Shown piece after piece: positions 9,486 through 18,347 of a stretch of 64,000 nucleotides of DNA (its first letter is position 1; every line of letters starts with the position of its first letter). Both the position numbers and the translations under genes were made by a program. Where the stretch lies: NCBI GenBank assembly GCA_000648925.1, contig JFHF01000027.1, positions 42,754 to 106,753 on the forward strand, written 5' to 3'. The notes below the pieces were generated by a model. It saw nothing but the letters and a program-made list of their open reading frames with translations, did not search any database and was not told the DNA's origin. This DNA comes from Caballeronia jiangsuensis (GTDB lineage Bacteria > Pseudomonadota > Gammaproteobacteria > Burkholderiales > Burkholderiaceae).

Positions 9486-11552
9486 TCATTCGCTTTTCGC
9501 TCGCCGCGCCGATGGTGTATCTTTAGCCGCCTCTGGCGCAAGGCGCGCGTAGTAGCCTGCGACTTCTTCCAGTACGCGCTGCTTTTCGGCCTGGACATAG
9601 AGGGTCGTCGTCTGCAGCGATGCGTGACCGAGCACCTTCTGCACGACATCCACCGGCACCTCGTCGGCGACCGATTGGGTGCCGAAGGTGTGGCGAAACG
9701 CATGCGCATTCGACTGCCCGAGCCTCATGCGTTCATCGAGGCTCAACCCTTCCATCGTCTCGACCAGCTCGGTGACCATCCGACTGATCAGCCGGTTCAG
9801 TCCATCCGCGGTGTAGCCCGCTTCAGTCGCAGACTGCCCCTCCCCGCTTTCCGCACTCTTCCCCGTTCGATGTCGCCGGCGTGACGCGTCGGTCCACGGA
9901 ATGACAACGGGACTCAGCAGCGGCCCGCTCTGTTTGTCTTCTTCGGTCGCGCCATCGAAATCTTGAGCCCGATCGAGCCAATGCGCGCGTAGCGCGTTCA
10001 GCGTTGCGGCGCTGACGGGCACCGTGCGTTCGCGCTGACCCTTGCCGACGAGGGCCAACTCCCAGATCGGTCTTTCGACGGTCCCAAAGGATGAAGGGCG
10101 CAGAGCCTCGCGCCGGGCGCTGGCGGCTTCCTCACGTCGGAGACCGGAATCGCCCATCAACAGAATCGCTGCACGCACGGCCCGCCATTGCACGCCGGAC
10201 GCTGACGGTCGTCCCTGCTCGGCGCCCTCTTCTGCCGAGCGCCGATCAAGTTCGTCACGGAGCTTGCGCCACAATTTAGCCGGCAAGGCGCGCTCGATTT
10301 TGATCGCCCGCTCGCGCTTGATGACGACCGGATCGTTGACGGCCTTCCACGGATTGCCGGCCAGATAGCGGACATCGACCCACCAGGTGAACGCCGTCCG
10401 CAGTACCCGCACGGTATATCGCTGCGATTCGGGGGAAAGCGTCGCAGACAGTGATGCCTGACCATCGGCGGCCGCAGAGGAGTCGGACAAGGCGAAGGGT
10501 CGCCAGCGCGGCGAGTGCCGCGGGAAACGCTCGCCGACGAAGCGCGGATCCGGGCTTTTCAGGAAATCCTTGTAGGCCTCGCAGTCGTCAACGCGCAGAT
10601 CGCTCAGCGCCTTGCCGCGCAGCACCACCGCCCACAACAGAAAGCGCTCGAGTTCCTTGGTGTACGCGCGCAGCGTTTTCGGCTGATCGCGATAGCGGTT
10701 CAGGTAGGCGCGCACCGCATCGAGGTCGTGGTTCGCCTGGATATAACAGAAGGCCGTCGCGCGGTTTTCGCCATGCGCGCCGGAGAGCGCGTGCGGCACG
10801 GCGAGTCGCTCGAGCGGCGCCAAGGTCAGCCGGCTTGCAGACTCTGGGCTGCTTGGACCGCGGCCTGGGCCGCTTCCCGTCACCTTGGCGGCCGGCACCA
10901 CCTCGACGAGCCCGGCCGCGAGCAACGGGACGCCGTCCTCCTCCTCGGAGTCGACGTCGGCTTCGATCGTTAGTTGCAGGGATGCCTGCTGCCTGCGTAG
11001 CCAACTCACGATCGCGTGCGCTCGGCCCGGGCCGATGCGCGGGATCGAGCGCCACCAGCTGCCGCCGCGCCTGTTGCAGAACGCCACCAGTTCACCCAGC
11101 GTCTTGATGCCCTCGCCTTTCAGTCGCCGCGCCACGCGCGGACGCAGCCAGGCGCCGATTGAATGATCCGCCCGCGGCGGCAGCGCGGCCAGTTGCGCCG
11201 CCTCCGTCACCATGCGAAAGGTCACCGCCGTCAGCTTAGGTTGCCCATGCTGCCGGATCGACGCGCGCAGGTGATCGGCGAGCGCGGTCGAACCGTGCGC
11301 GAGCGCGAGCGCCACTAGCGCGTCGAGCATCGTGGTGAGATGCCGCTCCATCGCGCCGGGCGTCGCCGCGTGCGCATCCTCGTCGGGATCGTAGTAGGTG
11401 CGCGCAATCACCGCGGGCGGGATGCGTTGGACATACGCGCGCAGCGCCGTGAAATCCTTGGTCGTATAGCGCCGCTCGAGGGTGAGCTTCTCCGGGGGGC
11501 GCGCCGTTTCTGCGGGGAGCTTTTCCGGGGAAGACGACGCGCGCTCAGGCAT
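9486..11552 (-). CDS. large tyrosine recombinase/integrase, copy 1
   Basis: About 688 residues. The C-terminal third holds the tyrosine recombinase catalytic set: arginine in GDSGLRREEAAS, HxxR in HAFRHTFGTQ, histidine in LGHASLQTT and nucleophile tyrosine in TTLYVQAEKQR. A SAM-like core-binding segment lies in the middle (LDAVRAYLNRYRDQPKTLRA). The N-terminal half has a helix-hairpin-helix-like stretch (IPRIGPGRAHAIVSWLRR). The start at 11552 is chosen because it overlaps the upstream gene's stop by 8 bases and gives the same length as the paralogue at 37548-39629; the open frame continues upstream without support. The two copies are clearly homologous throughout. It is longer than classical phage integrases and belongs to a mobile-element recombinase type common on Burkholderiaceae plasmids. 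Confidence 0.9.
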   Translation of the reverse strand: MPERASSSPEKLPAETARPPEKLTLERRYTTKDFTALRAYVQRIPPAVIARTYYDPDEDAHAATPGAMERHLTTMLDALVALALAHGSTALADHLRASIRQHGQPKLTAVTFRMVTEAAQLAALPPRADHSIGAWLRPRVARRLKGEGIKTLGELVAFCNRRGGSWWRSIPRIGPGRAHAIVSWLRRQQASLQLTIEADVDSEEEDGVPLLAAGLVEVVPAAKVTGSGPGRGPSSPESASRLTLAPLERLAVPHALSGAHGENRATAFCYIQANHDLDAVRAYLNRYRDQPKTLRAYTKELERFLLWAVVLRGKALSDLRVDDCEAYKDFLKSPDPRFVGERFPRHSPRWRPFALSDSSAAADGQASLSATLSPESQRYTVRVLRTAFTWWVDVRYLAGNPWKAVNDPVVIKRERAIKIERALPAKLWRKLRDELDRRSAEEGAEQGRPSASGVQWRAVRAAILLMGDSGLRREEAASARREALRPSSFGTVERPIWELALVGKGQRERTVPVSAATLNALRAHWLDRAQDFDGATEEDKQSGPLLSPVVIPWTDASRRRHRTGKSAESGEGQSATEAGYTADGLNRLISRMVTELVETMEGLSLDERMRLGQSNAHAFRHTFGTQSVADEVPVDVVQKVLGHASLQTTTLYVQAEKQRVLEEVAGYYARLAPEAAKDTPSARRAKSE

Positions 11553-12192
11553 CGTCGCCCTCGTCATCCAACTTGTCGCCTGACTCGTCGTCCGACTCAT
11601 CGATTGGCTCGCCGCGGCCGCGTCGTTCACCGTTCGTCGACGGCGGCGCCGGCGTGCGCAGTGTGGGCAGCCCGAGCTGCGCGAGGGCCTCGCTGGCCTG
11701 CGCCATGAACGCCTCGGGCCACGTCGCACAAAGAAACTCGAACGCGGTGCGGGCCTCGCGCAGCAGTTCGGCCAGGCGTGCATTCTCCGCGGCATAGGCG
11801 GTGACATCGAAGTCAGTCGTCGGCCGCGCGCCATACATGACCCGTTGCACCAGCTTCACGGCGCCGTAGTCCGCGATGAAGTCGAGCACCGGCACGAAGC
11901 GCGGCGCCGTACTGAGCGCAGCGCCATAGGTTTCGGCCAACGCGATCACCACGGCCAGCTCGAGCCGGGAGGGCTTCACCGGCAGCAGCGGCACCGCATC
12001 GCCATGCGCGGTCAGCCACGCGACCGCGGCCCGGCGCTTGAGCGTAATGGCTTCATCCACCGCGAGCACCACCTGCGCGACCGCTGCGGTCGGCGCCTCA
12101 CTCAACCATTGCTCATCCGGCAACGCATCGCTCATCCGATTGCATTTGTCGTCGTGCCGCTCATCGTCATTTGGCGCGGAGCCTTGTCCCAC
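11545..12192 (-). CDS. small partner gene of the recombinase, unknown function
   Basis: This encodes about 215 residues, with an alanine-rich helical core and a very acidic C-terminal tail (DESDDESGDKLDDEGDDA). I do not recognise the family. The GTG at 12192 is preceded by a GGGGAG site about 7 bases upstream; an internal ATG at 12135 has none. The stop overlaps the recombinase start by 8 bases, implying translational coupling and a joint function, perhaps as a recombination directionality or DNA-binding factor. That role is inference. The second recombinase copy (37548-39629) has no such partner. Confidence 0.6.
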   Translation of the reverse strand: MGQGSAPNDDERHDDKCNRMSDALPDEQWLSEAPTAAVAQVVLAVDEAITLKRRAAVAWLTAHGDAVPLLPVKPSRLELAVVIALAETYGAALSTAPRFVPVLDFIADYGAVKLVQRVMYGARPTTDFDVTAYAAENARLAELLREARTAFEFLCATWPEAFMAQASEALAQLGLPTLRTPAPPSTNGERRGRGEPIDESDDESGDKLDDEGDDA

Positions 12193-12244
12193 GGCGCTCT
12201 CCCCTCTCTTGTAATTTCGAATTGGCCAATTCTACCCCTGAAAC

Positions 12245-12277
12245 GCTATCCCGATAATATTACATTATCAGGCTTGA
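12245..12277. repeat. inverted-repeat site, copy near recombinase 1
   Basis: The right arm TTATCAGGCTTGA (12265-12277) is identical to the right arm of the perfect site at 41376-41408. It is separated by a 7-base spacer (TATTACA) from a left arm that agrees at 9 of 13 positions. An arm-spacer-arm layout of this size is typical of tyrosine recombinase core sites. It lies just upstream of the partner gene of recombinase 1. Confidence 0.5.
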
Positions 12278-12606
12278 TTTGTCATAGCTAAATTCTATTT
12301 TTGCACAATGATAAGGACCTCCCCTATTACCCGATTTGCCCTGCTTTGGCATGGCCGCTTTAAACGCCCCACGGAAAGCATAGAAAGCGACGCTCCAACT
12401 TCGAAGACGCGCTTGATCGCCTCGCGAGTTTTTCCTGGAGACCGTCGTTACGACAAATTCGCGGCCGCCCGCGACTGACCAGAACATCATTCAGCAAGAT
12501 TTGCCTTCTCCAGGCTGCTTCGTAGGTATGGCGGTTGCGATGCAAGCGTTGGCCGATCCAATAATTTTTTAGGGGACAGGTAACGGACACGACCGAGGCA
12601 AACGGA

Positions 12607-12882
12607 ATGCTGAAAGAGGCGACGGGCAAGGTACAAGAAGCCGTTGGAAGCGGCGTAGCCGATGCGATGACGCAGACCAAAGGCAAGGCTGGCCAATTGG
12701 CCGGCGCGACGCAGGAATTTGCAGGCAGCATGGCGGCCATGGTTCGCGACAAAACCGAGGAAAACCCGCTGGTAGTGCTCGGTATCGTCGCTGTCTCGAG
12801 CTTTCTACTGGGCGTTCTTATTGGCAGAGTCGGCCCCAGCAGAAATTTTCTCCAATACGCAACTTCGTCAGCGACTAGCTGA
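12607..12882 (+). CDS. small CsbD/DUF883-like membrane-anchored stress protein
   Basis: About 91 residues. The N-terminus reads MLKEATGKVQEAVG and then GKAGQLAGATQEFAG, an amphipathic repeat typical of CsbD-like stress proteins. A single C-terminal membrane segment follows (PLVVLGIVAVSSFLLGVLIG), as in DUF883/ElaB proteins that bind ribosomes at the membrane. The frame is open a little upstream (from 12565) but has no other start codon, and there is no well-placed ribosome binding site. The N-terminus may therefore be clipped. It stands alone between recombinase 1 and the catabolic cluster. Confidence 0.55.
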   Translation: MLKEATGKVQEAVGSGVADAMTQTKGKAGQLAGATQEFAGSMAAMVRDKTEENPLVVLGIVAVSSFLLGVLIGRVGPSRNFLQYATSSATS

Positions 12883-13053
12883 CTCAAGAGCGGGTCGCGG
12901 CGCTCTGGGACCATTAGACGCACGGCCGAGCGACATATGTAGGATTCATCGCTCGGTTTACCTGGCTTCCTAATCGGCAGCGGACGAGCTCAGGCCACAA
13001 CTCCCGGTTCAACGTAGGCTCAAACAGTTTCTTTGACCAGAGGAAGAAGGCTG

Positions 13054-13107
13054 GCGGCGAATGGCGATGGAAGTCACTATATCTCGCTGGGCTCTGTGAT
13101 GAAGACG
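13054..13107 (+). pseudogene. remnant of L-serine dehydratase gene
   Basis: A stretch of 16-17 codons reads NGDGSHYISLGSVMKT, nearly identical to NGDGSHYVSLDSVIKT near the C-terminus of the serine dehydratase encoded at 27447-28836. The match ends abruptly on both sides. It is a scar of a former sdaA-like gene or of a recombination event, on the opposite strand to the intact-looking copy. Confidence 0.55.
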
Positions 13108-13130
13108 GCTACATCCACGTCGTCTCGCAG

Positions 13131-13445
13131 TTACGAAGGCCTTGGCCTGCCGTACATGTGCTCAACTTTGATGCGAGTGATGCCCTCAAGCTTGCCAACG
13201 GCGTCACGCAGAGCGCGTACGCACACATCGCCAAGACCTTCGACGATTATCTGATGGTCGAGGATGCTGCCACAACGAACGATGGTCCATTTATGAACAA
13301 CTGCACCGAAGCTTGCAAGGGCGATCGATACTGAACCGGGCACGTTACCACTTGCAGTGGTGACAAGACGAATAGTATGCGTCAACTGCAAGTCGGGCAA
13401 AACGACTGACTGACGACAGGATATTGATACCTCGTTGGCGTTCAT
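13131..13445 (-). CDS. small ACT-domain-like protein
   Basis: About 104 residues. The segment LTHTIRLVTTASGNVPGSVS followed by IIVEGLGDVCVRALRDAVG and LEGITRIKVEHM has the beta-alpha-beta-beta-alpha-beta rhythm and the PGS turn of an ACT domain, which binds amino acids. No catalytic domain is attached. The ATG at 13445 is a tentative start; the frame opens at 13472 with another ATG, and neither has a good ribosome binding site. It lies downstream of the opine dehydrogenase-family gene on the same strand, 350 bases away, with a perfect palindrome between them. It may sense an amino acid, but that is a guess. The call rests on pattern only. Confidence 0.45.
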   Translation of the reverse strand: MNANEVSISCRQSVVLPDLQLTHTIRLVTTASGNVPGSVSIALASFGAVVHKWTIVRCGSILDHQIIVEGLGDVCVRALRDAVGKLEGITRIKVEHMYGRPRPS

Positions 13446-13611
13446 GACTTGCTTGTCTTGGTCTAAATCCAACTAAACCGGTGCAAGCTTCGCCGCACCC
13501 GCTTCGTTGCCGTTGAATGGCCGCATCGCCTGATTGAAAGGCTTCCACCTTGCCCGGGTAGGCAGGTTGGCGTCGTGTGACCGACTCTTGATGCATGCAC
13601 TACTGTTGAGG

Positions 13612-13625
13612 TTCGATATATCGAA
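13612..13625. promoter_or_regulatory. perfect 14-bp palindrome, operator candidate
   Basis: TTCGATATATCGAA is a perfect palindrome upstream of the ACT-like gene, with a second half-like sequence (ATTATATCGA) about 10 bases further on. It resembles operators of dimeric regulators of the IclR/FadR type. No gene for such a regulator is adjacent. Confidence 0.35.
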
Positions 13626-13795
13626 AACCGTTCCATTATATCGACCTTTGCACGCGCGGACAACGCCCGAAGGCAGTCCATTCTTTTCAAGCCGGTTAAG
13701 AACTTACCCTGAGGAACTCACGCAGCACATCACAGAGCAACGAAGCTTCTCGCACTGGCCGTCCGTGATGGGTCACACGTTTGTGGCCTGCGCCG

Positions 13796-14884
13796 TCAGC
13801 CTCCAACGTACCAATTCCCTTCGCAAAGCGAAATGAGTTGGTCGCATGTCAAGTCTTGTCGGTTCAAGCTTGAAAGCAGACCGTTTTTGCGAATCTTATC
13901 TGCGCCAAAAATCATTTCGGCCATCGTTATGCATGCGTTCGTCGCCGGCATTGATAGATTGACCAGCGTTCCGAGATACGCGAAGAATCCAAGCCCAAAA
14001 GGAACGTCCTCGGTAAGGAAGCGTGTTGCAGTGGTCGTCGGTCCGGCCGGGCCACCATTGCGCAATTTTGCTATCTCCGCAGCGGCGTTTGCCAGACCGG
14101 TTTTCTGCGCACCGAACGATGTGCAGAAGTGGTCTTCAATGTCATTTAGTAAGTAACCAAAAGCGTCCGCAAGGCGCAGCCGCTCTTCGTCCACCGACAT
14201 GATCATCTTCGAGACGTTCTCCGTCATCTGCTCGTACTGCAACCAAGCCTCTCCGTGCTCAATACGCGACATGTTCATCAACGCCAAAGGAACATGTACA
14301 ACCGGGCCAGTGTTTGCAAGCGTCGAAGTCAGTATGGTTGACTGAGGAGTGAATATTGAGCCGAAAATGACCGTTAGCCTGGCGATGGCCTCGTTTATTC
14401 GATTTGCCGGAAAACTCGATACGGCGAGCTGTGGGCGAAGCGTCAGCACATCCACGCTTCTCCGATCTTTCTTCCGTGCTGTGACGAACGTTGTCGGGGA
14501 TGCGCAGATAAGGGGTCTCGCAGACGTTTCCGCTACAGGACGTGCCAAAATCAACGCACTCAAAGAGACGATGGGCGTTATGACGATCATCTGGTCGTCT
14601 CGAGCATGATCTGCGATGGCACGAATTACGCTCTCGTGCCCATATCCGGGGATTGCGAAGACGACCAAGTCGGCGTTCTTCATTCCTTCGGCCAAACTAG
14701 TGCATTCCTCCACCTCGTATGAACCGTAGACCTTTCCTGATGAATGGATGACCGAAGTGGAGGATGTGAGATCCGTAGCCCCTTCGCCGGAACGCGACCA
14801 AATACTGATGCCGTGCCCCAAAGAAGCTAGATAAGAGGCGTAACCGAGCCCTAGAGACCCAGCTCCGAGAATAAGAACCCGCAT
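13796..14884 (-). CDS. octopine/nopaline dehydrogenase-family oxidoreductase
   Basis: This 362-residue protein begins with a Rossmann nucleotide-binding signature, LILGAGSLGLGYASYLASLG (about 4-23). A second-domain segment characteristic of the opine dehydrogenase superfamily follows (ANTGPVVHVPLALMN). A histidine in HVPLALMN and the downstream acidic residues are where the family binds substrate. Known members join an amino acid and a keto acid reductively to form an opine, or run the reverse. Here it is the last gene of a catabolic operon with an importer, an amine oxidase and RidA, so an oxidative opine-cleaving role or a related dehydrogenase step is likely. It is 113 bases downstream of ridA on the same strand. 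Confidence 0.8.
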   Translation of the reverse strand: MRVLILGAGSLGLGYASYLASLGHGISIWSRSGEGATDLTSSTSVIHSSGKVYGSYEVEECTSLAEGMKNADLVVFAIPGYGHESVIRAIADHARDDQMIVITPIVSLSALILARPVAETSARPLICASPTTFVTARKKDRRSVDVLTLRPQLAVSSFPANRINEAIARLTVIFGSIFTPQSTILTSTLANTGPVVHVPLALMNMSRIEHGEAWLQYEQMTENVSKMIMSVDEERLRLADAFGYLLNDIEDHFCTSFGAQKTGLANAAAEIAKLRNGGPAGPTTTATRFLTEDVPFGLGFFAYLGTLVNLSMPATNACITMAEMIFGADKIRKNGLLSSLNRQDLTCDQLISLCEGNWYVGG

Positions 14885-14997
14885 ACGGTGAACCGGAATG
14901 AAATGCTGCTGGCAAGGGAGAGGTAACGCATCAGAGCCTCAGGGCAACGAGGCCTCTGATGAATCGGGAGCAGAAGAGACCCGCTTGAGGAACGTTT

Positions 14998-15357
14998 CTA
15001 CGGTTTGACTGCAGCAGTCACGATGATTTCGACTAGAACCTCCGGCGCGCCCATCTCGCATTGCGCAGTCGCACGAGTCGAAGCAGCGCCCGGTGTCACC
15101 CATGCATCCCAGATTTCATTCATAGCCGCAAAGTCTGCCTTAATGTCCTTGAGCCAGATTTGCGCCGTCAGAAGGCGACTTTTGTCGGTGCCCGCCTCGG
15201 CGAGGAACTTGTCGATACGCGCCAGCGTCTGACGCGTCTGACCGCCGATATCCTGACCGCGATCTTCGGCGGTCTGGCCGCCAAGAAAAACGATTCCGTT
15301 GTACACCACGGCACTGCTGCGTCGGGCGTTCGTGTTGACGCGAACGATGTCGCTCAT
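14998..15357 (-). CDS. RidA-family enamine/imine deaminase
   Basis: 119 residues, the normal RidA size. The active-site arginine in STRAT (R95) and the glutamate 15 residues later (E110) match the conserved Arg/Glu pair of RidA/TdcF. GGQTAEDRGQDIGGQTRQTL matches the family N-terminal half. RidA hydrolyses reactive enamine or imine intermediates to keto acids and ammonia. Lying between the ABC transporter and an opine dehydrogenase-family gene, and in the same operon as an amine oxidase, it probably clears the imine produced from the opine-like substrate. The start is the ATG at 15357; the longer open frame upstream has no family similarity. Confidence 0.9.
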   Translation of the reverse strand: MSDIVRVNTNARRSSAVVYNGIVFLGGQTAEDRGQDIGGQTRQTLARIDKFLAEAGTDKSRLLTAQIWLKDIKADFAAMNEIWDAWVTPGAASTRATAQCEMGAPEVLVEIIVTAAVKP

Positions 15358-15451
15358 ATTTCTGTTCCTCTCAGAAAAGGTCAAACAGCATTCAAACTGC
15401 AAGAAGGTTTCGCTATGCAGGCGAAGACAAACGAAGGCGGCTATTACTGCC

Positions 15452-16462
15452 TCAGGCCGTGCCGAGCGGCAGGTCCGATCGACGTAGTGTCTCGTCGACC
15501 AGCGGATAAAAACACGCCACCGACCGCGATTCGCCCATCTGAACGAGCGGAGGCAGTTGCGACGAGCATTCGGGCTTTGCCCTTGCACATCGAGGATGGA
15601 AAGTGCATCCGGATGGCAGGTTCGTCGGCGCCGGAATTTCTCCCTGTATCCGCGTCAGGCTGATCCGGGCTCGCGGATCGGGCACCGGCGAGGAATCCCG
15701 CAATATACGGCTATAGGGATGCAGCGGCCGGTCCAGCACTTGCCCCGTCGGGCCTTGCTCGATGATGCGTCCGAGGTACATCACACACACGGTGTCACAG
15801 AAGTGGCGCACGACGCCGAGGTCATGCGAGACAAAGACGAACGACAGTCCTCGATCTCGCTTCAGCCGTTCGAGAAGCTGCAGAATCTGCGCCTGGACCG
15901 AGACGTCCAGCGCTGAAACCGGTTCGTCGGCGACGATGATCTCCGGGTCCAAAACCAGCGCACGCGCGATGCCGATACGCTGGCGTTGCCCGCCCGAAAA
16001 CTCGTGAGGGAACCGGTCGAGCGCGGAATGAGGCAGGCCGACTTCGTCGATGGCCTGCTCGACTTTTCTTGCGATCGTTTTGGCGTCGCCGGCCTTATGG
16101 ACGATTAGCGGCTCCGAGAGCGCCTGGCGAACCGTTCGACGTGGATTCAGCGATGCATAAGGGTCCTGAAAGACGATCTGCATGCGGCGGCGCAAAGCCC
16201 GCAGCCGGGAACCCGTCGCTTTCCGGATATCTTCGCCGTCGAACAGCAGACTGCCCTCGTTCGGTTCGATGAGCCGCAAGAGCGTCCGTGCGACTGTCGA
16301 CTTCCCGCATCCCGACTCGCCGACTAGCCCGATCGACTGTCCGCGTCCCACGCTGAAGGAGACGTCGTTCACGGCGCGAACGATCTGAGCCGGTCCGCCC
16401 AGCCAGCCGCCGCCGCTTTCGAAGCGCTTGACCAGGTTCTTCACTTCCAGAAGCGTACTCAT
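15452..16462 (-). CDS. oligopeptide/opine ABC transporter ATPase 2 (DppF/OppF-like)
   Basis: About 336 residues. Walker A GLVGESGCGKSTVART, Q-loop FQDPYASLNPR, signature EFSGGQRQRIGIARAL, Walker B IIVADEPVSALD and switch histidine SHDLGVV are all present. The C-terminal oligopeptide-transporter extension with cysteines (SGCTFHPRCARAKPEC) is present; its CxnCx6C pattern can bind an Fe-S cluster in related proteins. The start at 16462 overlaps the preceding ATPase gene as ATGA. It pairs with the ATPase at 16459-17466 to energise the permease genes upstream. Confidence 0.92.
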   Translation of the reverse strand: MSTLLEVKNLVKRFESGGGWLGGPAQIVRAVNDVSFSVGRGQSIGLVGESGCGKSTVARTLLRLIEPNEGSLLFDGEDIRKATGSRLRALRRRMQIVFQDPYASLNPRRTVRQALSEPLIVHKAGDAKTIARKVEQAIDEVGLPHSALDRFPHEFSGGQRQRIGIARALVLDPEIIVADEPVSALDVSVQAQILQLLERLKRDRGLSFVFVSHDLGVVRHFCDTVCVMYLGRIIEQGPTGQVLDRPLHPYSRILRDSSPVPDPRARISLTRIQGEIPAPTNLPSGCTFHPRCARAKPECSSQLPPLVQMGESRSVACFYPLVDETLRRSDLPLGTA

Positions 16463-17466
16463 ACGTTCTCCGCCATCTGTTCGACCCGCACGAGGCATCG
16501 GACCTGATGTCCGGCGCCGATGTCGTCAAGCGACGGCCGCTCGATTTCGCAGCGCGGCTCCTTCAGCCGACAACGCGGCGCGAACGCGCAACCGGCAGGT
16601 CGTGCCGTGATCGCGGGAACGCCACCCGGAATTGCCTCCAGGCTCTGATGATCCGCATCGACACGCGGCATCGCACGCAAAAGCGCCTCCGTGTACGGAT
16701 GGGTCGGCGAAGCAAATAACGTCTGCACGTCCGCAGTCTCCACGACTTCTCCCGCATACATGACCGCGACCTTGTCGGCGATCTGCGCGACGACGCCCAG
16801 GTTGTGCGTGATGAACACCACTGCCATGCCATGCGCCGTCTTGAGATCGCTCAGGAGACTGAGAATCTGCGCCTGGATGGTGACGTCGAGCGCGGTTGTC
16901 GGTTCGTCGGCCAGCAAAACACGCGGCTTGCACGCGAGCGCCATCGCGATCATGACGCGCTGGCGCATGCCGCCAGAAAATTGATGCGGATAGTGATCGA
17001 AGCGCTCTTCGGCTGCCGGAATCTTGACTTCGTTGAGTACATCGAGTGCAAGACGGCGTGCTTCCGCTTTGGAGACATCGCGGTGCTGCCGGATCGCCTC
17101 GGCGATTTGCTCGCCCACGGTCATCGTGGGATTCAGCGAAGTCATGGGCTCCTGGAAGATCATCGCGATCGCATCGCCGCGAAGCTTGTTCATCTGCTTC
17201 TCGGAGAGCGATTCGAGATGCTGGCCTTCGAACAGGATCTGCCCGCCGCCGTGGCGCGTCATGGTCTGCGGCAAGAGGCGCAGAACCGAGAGCGCCGTGA
17301 CGCTCTTTCCGCTGCCCGATTCACCGACGACCGCGAGTGTCTCGTTGCGCATGACCTTGAGCGAGACATCGTTGACCGCCGCGTGCCATGAACCGCCGAC
17401 GCGAAACTCGGTGCGCAGGTTGCGCAGCTCAAGCACCGGAATTTGAGAATTGCCTTCTGCTTTCAT
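16459..17466 (-). CDS. oligopeptide/opine ABC transporter ATPase 1 (DppD/OppD-like)
   Basis: About 335 residues. Walker A AVVGESGSGKSVTALS, Q-loop FQEPMTSLNP, signature QFSGGMRQRVMIAMAL, Walker B VLLADEPTTALD, switch THNLGVV. The C-terminal OppD-type cysteine motif (GCAFAPRCRLKEPRCEI) is complete. The start is set at 17466 by an ATGA overlap with the permease stop; the frame remains open upstream through permease sequence, which is a shadow. It lies between the permeases and the second ATPase in a standard dpp-type order. Confidence 0.92.
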   Translation of the reverse strand: MKAEGNSQIPVLELRNLRTEFRVGGSWHAAVNDVSLKVMRNETLAVVGESGSGKSVTALSVLRLLPQTMTRHGGGQILFEGQHLESLSEKQMNKLRGDAIAMIFQEPMTSLNPTMTVGEQIAEAIRQHRDVSKAEARRLALDVLNEVKIPAAEERFDHYPHQFSGGMRQRVMIAMALACKPRVLLADEPTTALDVTIQAQILSLLSDLKTAHGMAVVFITHNLGVVAQIADKVAVMYAGEVVETADVQTLFASPTHPYTEALLRAMPRVDADHQSLEAIPGGVPAITARPAGCAFAPRCRLKEPRCEIERPSLDDIGAGHQVRCLVRVEQMAENV

Positions 17467-18347
17467 GACCGCTCCGAGCGCATTTTCGGGTCTATTGCGT
17501 CGCGCAAGGCGTCGCCGAGCAAGTTGAGCGCGAGAACCGTGAGCAGGATCCCAACGCTGGGAAACACCGTGAGCCACCACGCATCGAGAATGTTTTCGAA
17601 GCCGTCACGGATCATGCTGCCCCAGGTGGCCGCCGGCGGCGGCACGCCCATGCCGATGAAGCTGAGCGATGCTTCAGTGCGGATGGCCGTCGCCATCCAC
17701 ATCGAGCCGAGGACGACCACGTCGGAGATCATGTTCGGCAGAATATGAACCCCCATCAGCCTGATGTGCCCGAAACCCAGCGCCCGCCCCGCTTCGACGA
17801 AGTCACGCTGCTTCAGCGCGATCGTCGGCGCACGCGCGACACGAATGAACGGCGCGACTTCGGTGATCGCGATCGCGATGACGAGGTTTTCGAGGCTGGC
17901 CCCGAGCATCGCGGCGACCATGAGACCGAGCAACAGCGCCGGGAACGAGAGCAGTACATCGACCAAGCCCGTGACGAACTGATCGACGATCCCGCCGAAA
18001 TAGCCGGCGAGAATACCGAGCGCCGAGCCGACGGACATCGCGATCAGAATGGCGACGAAGCTGACTAGCAGCGAGATTCTCGCGCCAAAAATCAAACGCG
18101 AAAGCACGTCGCGGCCGAAGCTGTCCGTGCCGAGCCAGAAGTGTGCCGACGGCGGGTCAAGCCGGAAATTGATGTGCTGCTGCAGGGGGTCGTATGGCGC
18201 GATCCAGGGCGCGAACACCGCGACGAAGACGATCAGCGCGAGAAGACCGATTCCCAGCCACGACAGGCGATTCTTCCTCAGCGCCTGCCATACGGGATTG
18301 GATTTGGAGGACGGCTTCGCCGCCATGGATGCCGCAAGGTTGCTCAT
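17463..18347 (-). CDS. ABC transporter permease (DppC/OppC-like)
   Basis: 294 residues with about six membrane segments. An N-terminal cytoplasmic tail is followed by GIGLLALIVFVAVFAPWIAP, the OppC-type first helix, and the DPL...HWLGTDSFGRDVLSR pattern (here ...FWLGTDSFGRDVLSR). The EAA loop reads EAGRALGFGHIRLMGVHILPN. The start overlaps the DppB-like stop by 4 bases. It forms the channel with the product of 18344-19282. Confidence 0.92.
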   Translation of the reverse strand: MSNLAASMAAKPSSKSNPVWQALRKNRLSWLGIGLLALIVFVAVFAPWIAPYDPLQQHINFRLDPPSAHFWLGTDSFGRDVLSRLIFGARISLLVSFVAILIAMSVGSALGILAGYFGGIVDQFVTGLVDVLLSFPALLLGLMVAAMLGASLENLVIAIAITEVAPFIRVARAPTIALKQRDFVEAGRALGFGHIRLMGVHILPNMISDVVVLGSMWMATAIRTEASLSFIGMGVPPPAATWGSMIRDGFENILDAWWLTVFPSVGILLTVLALNLLGDALRDAIDPKMRSERS

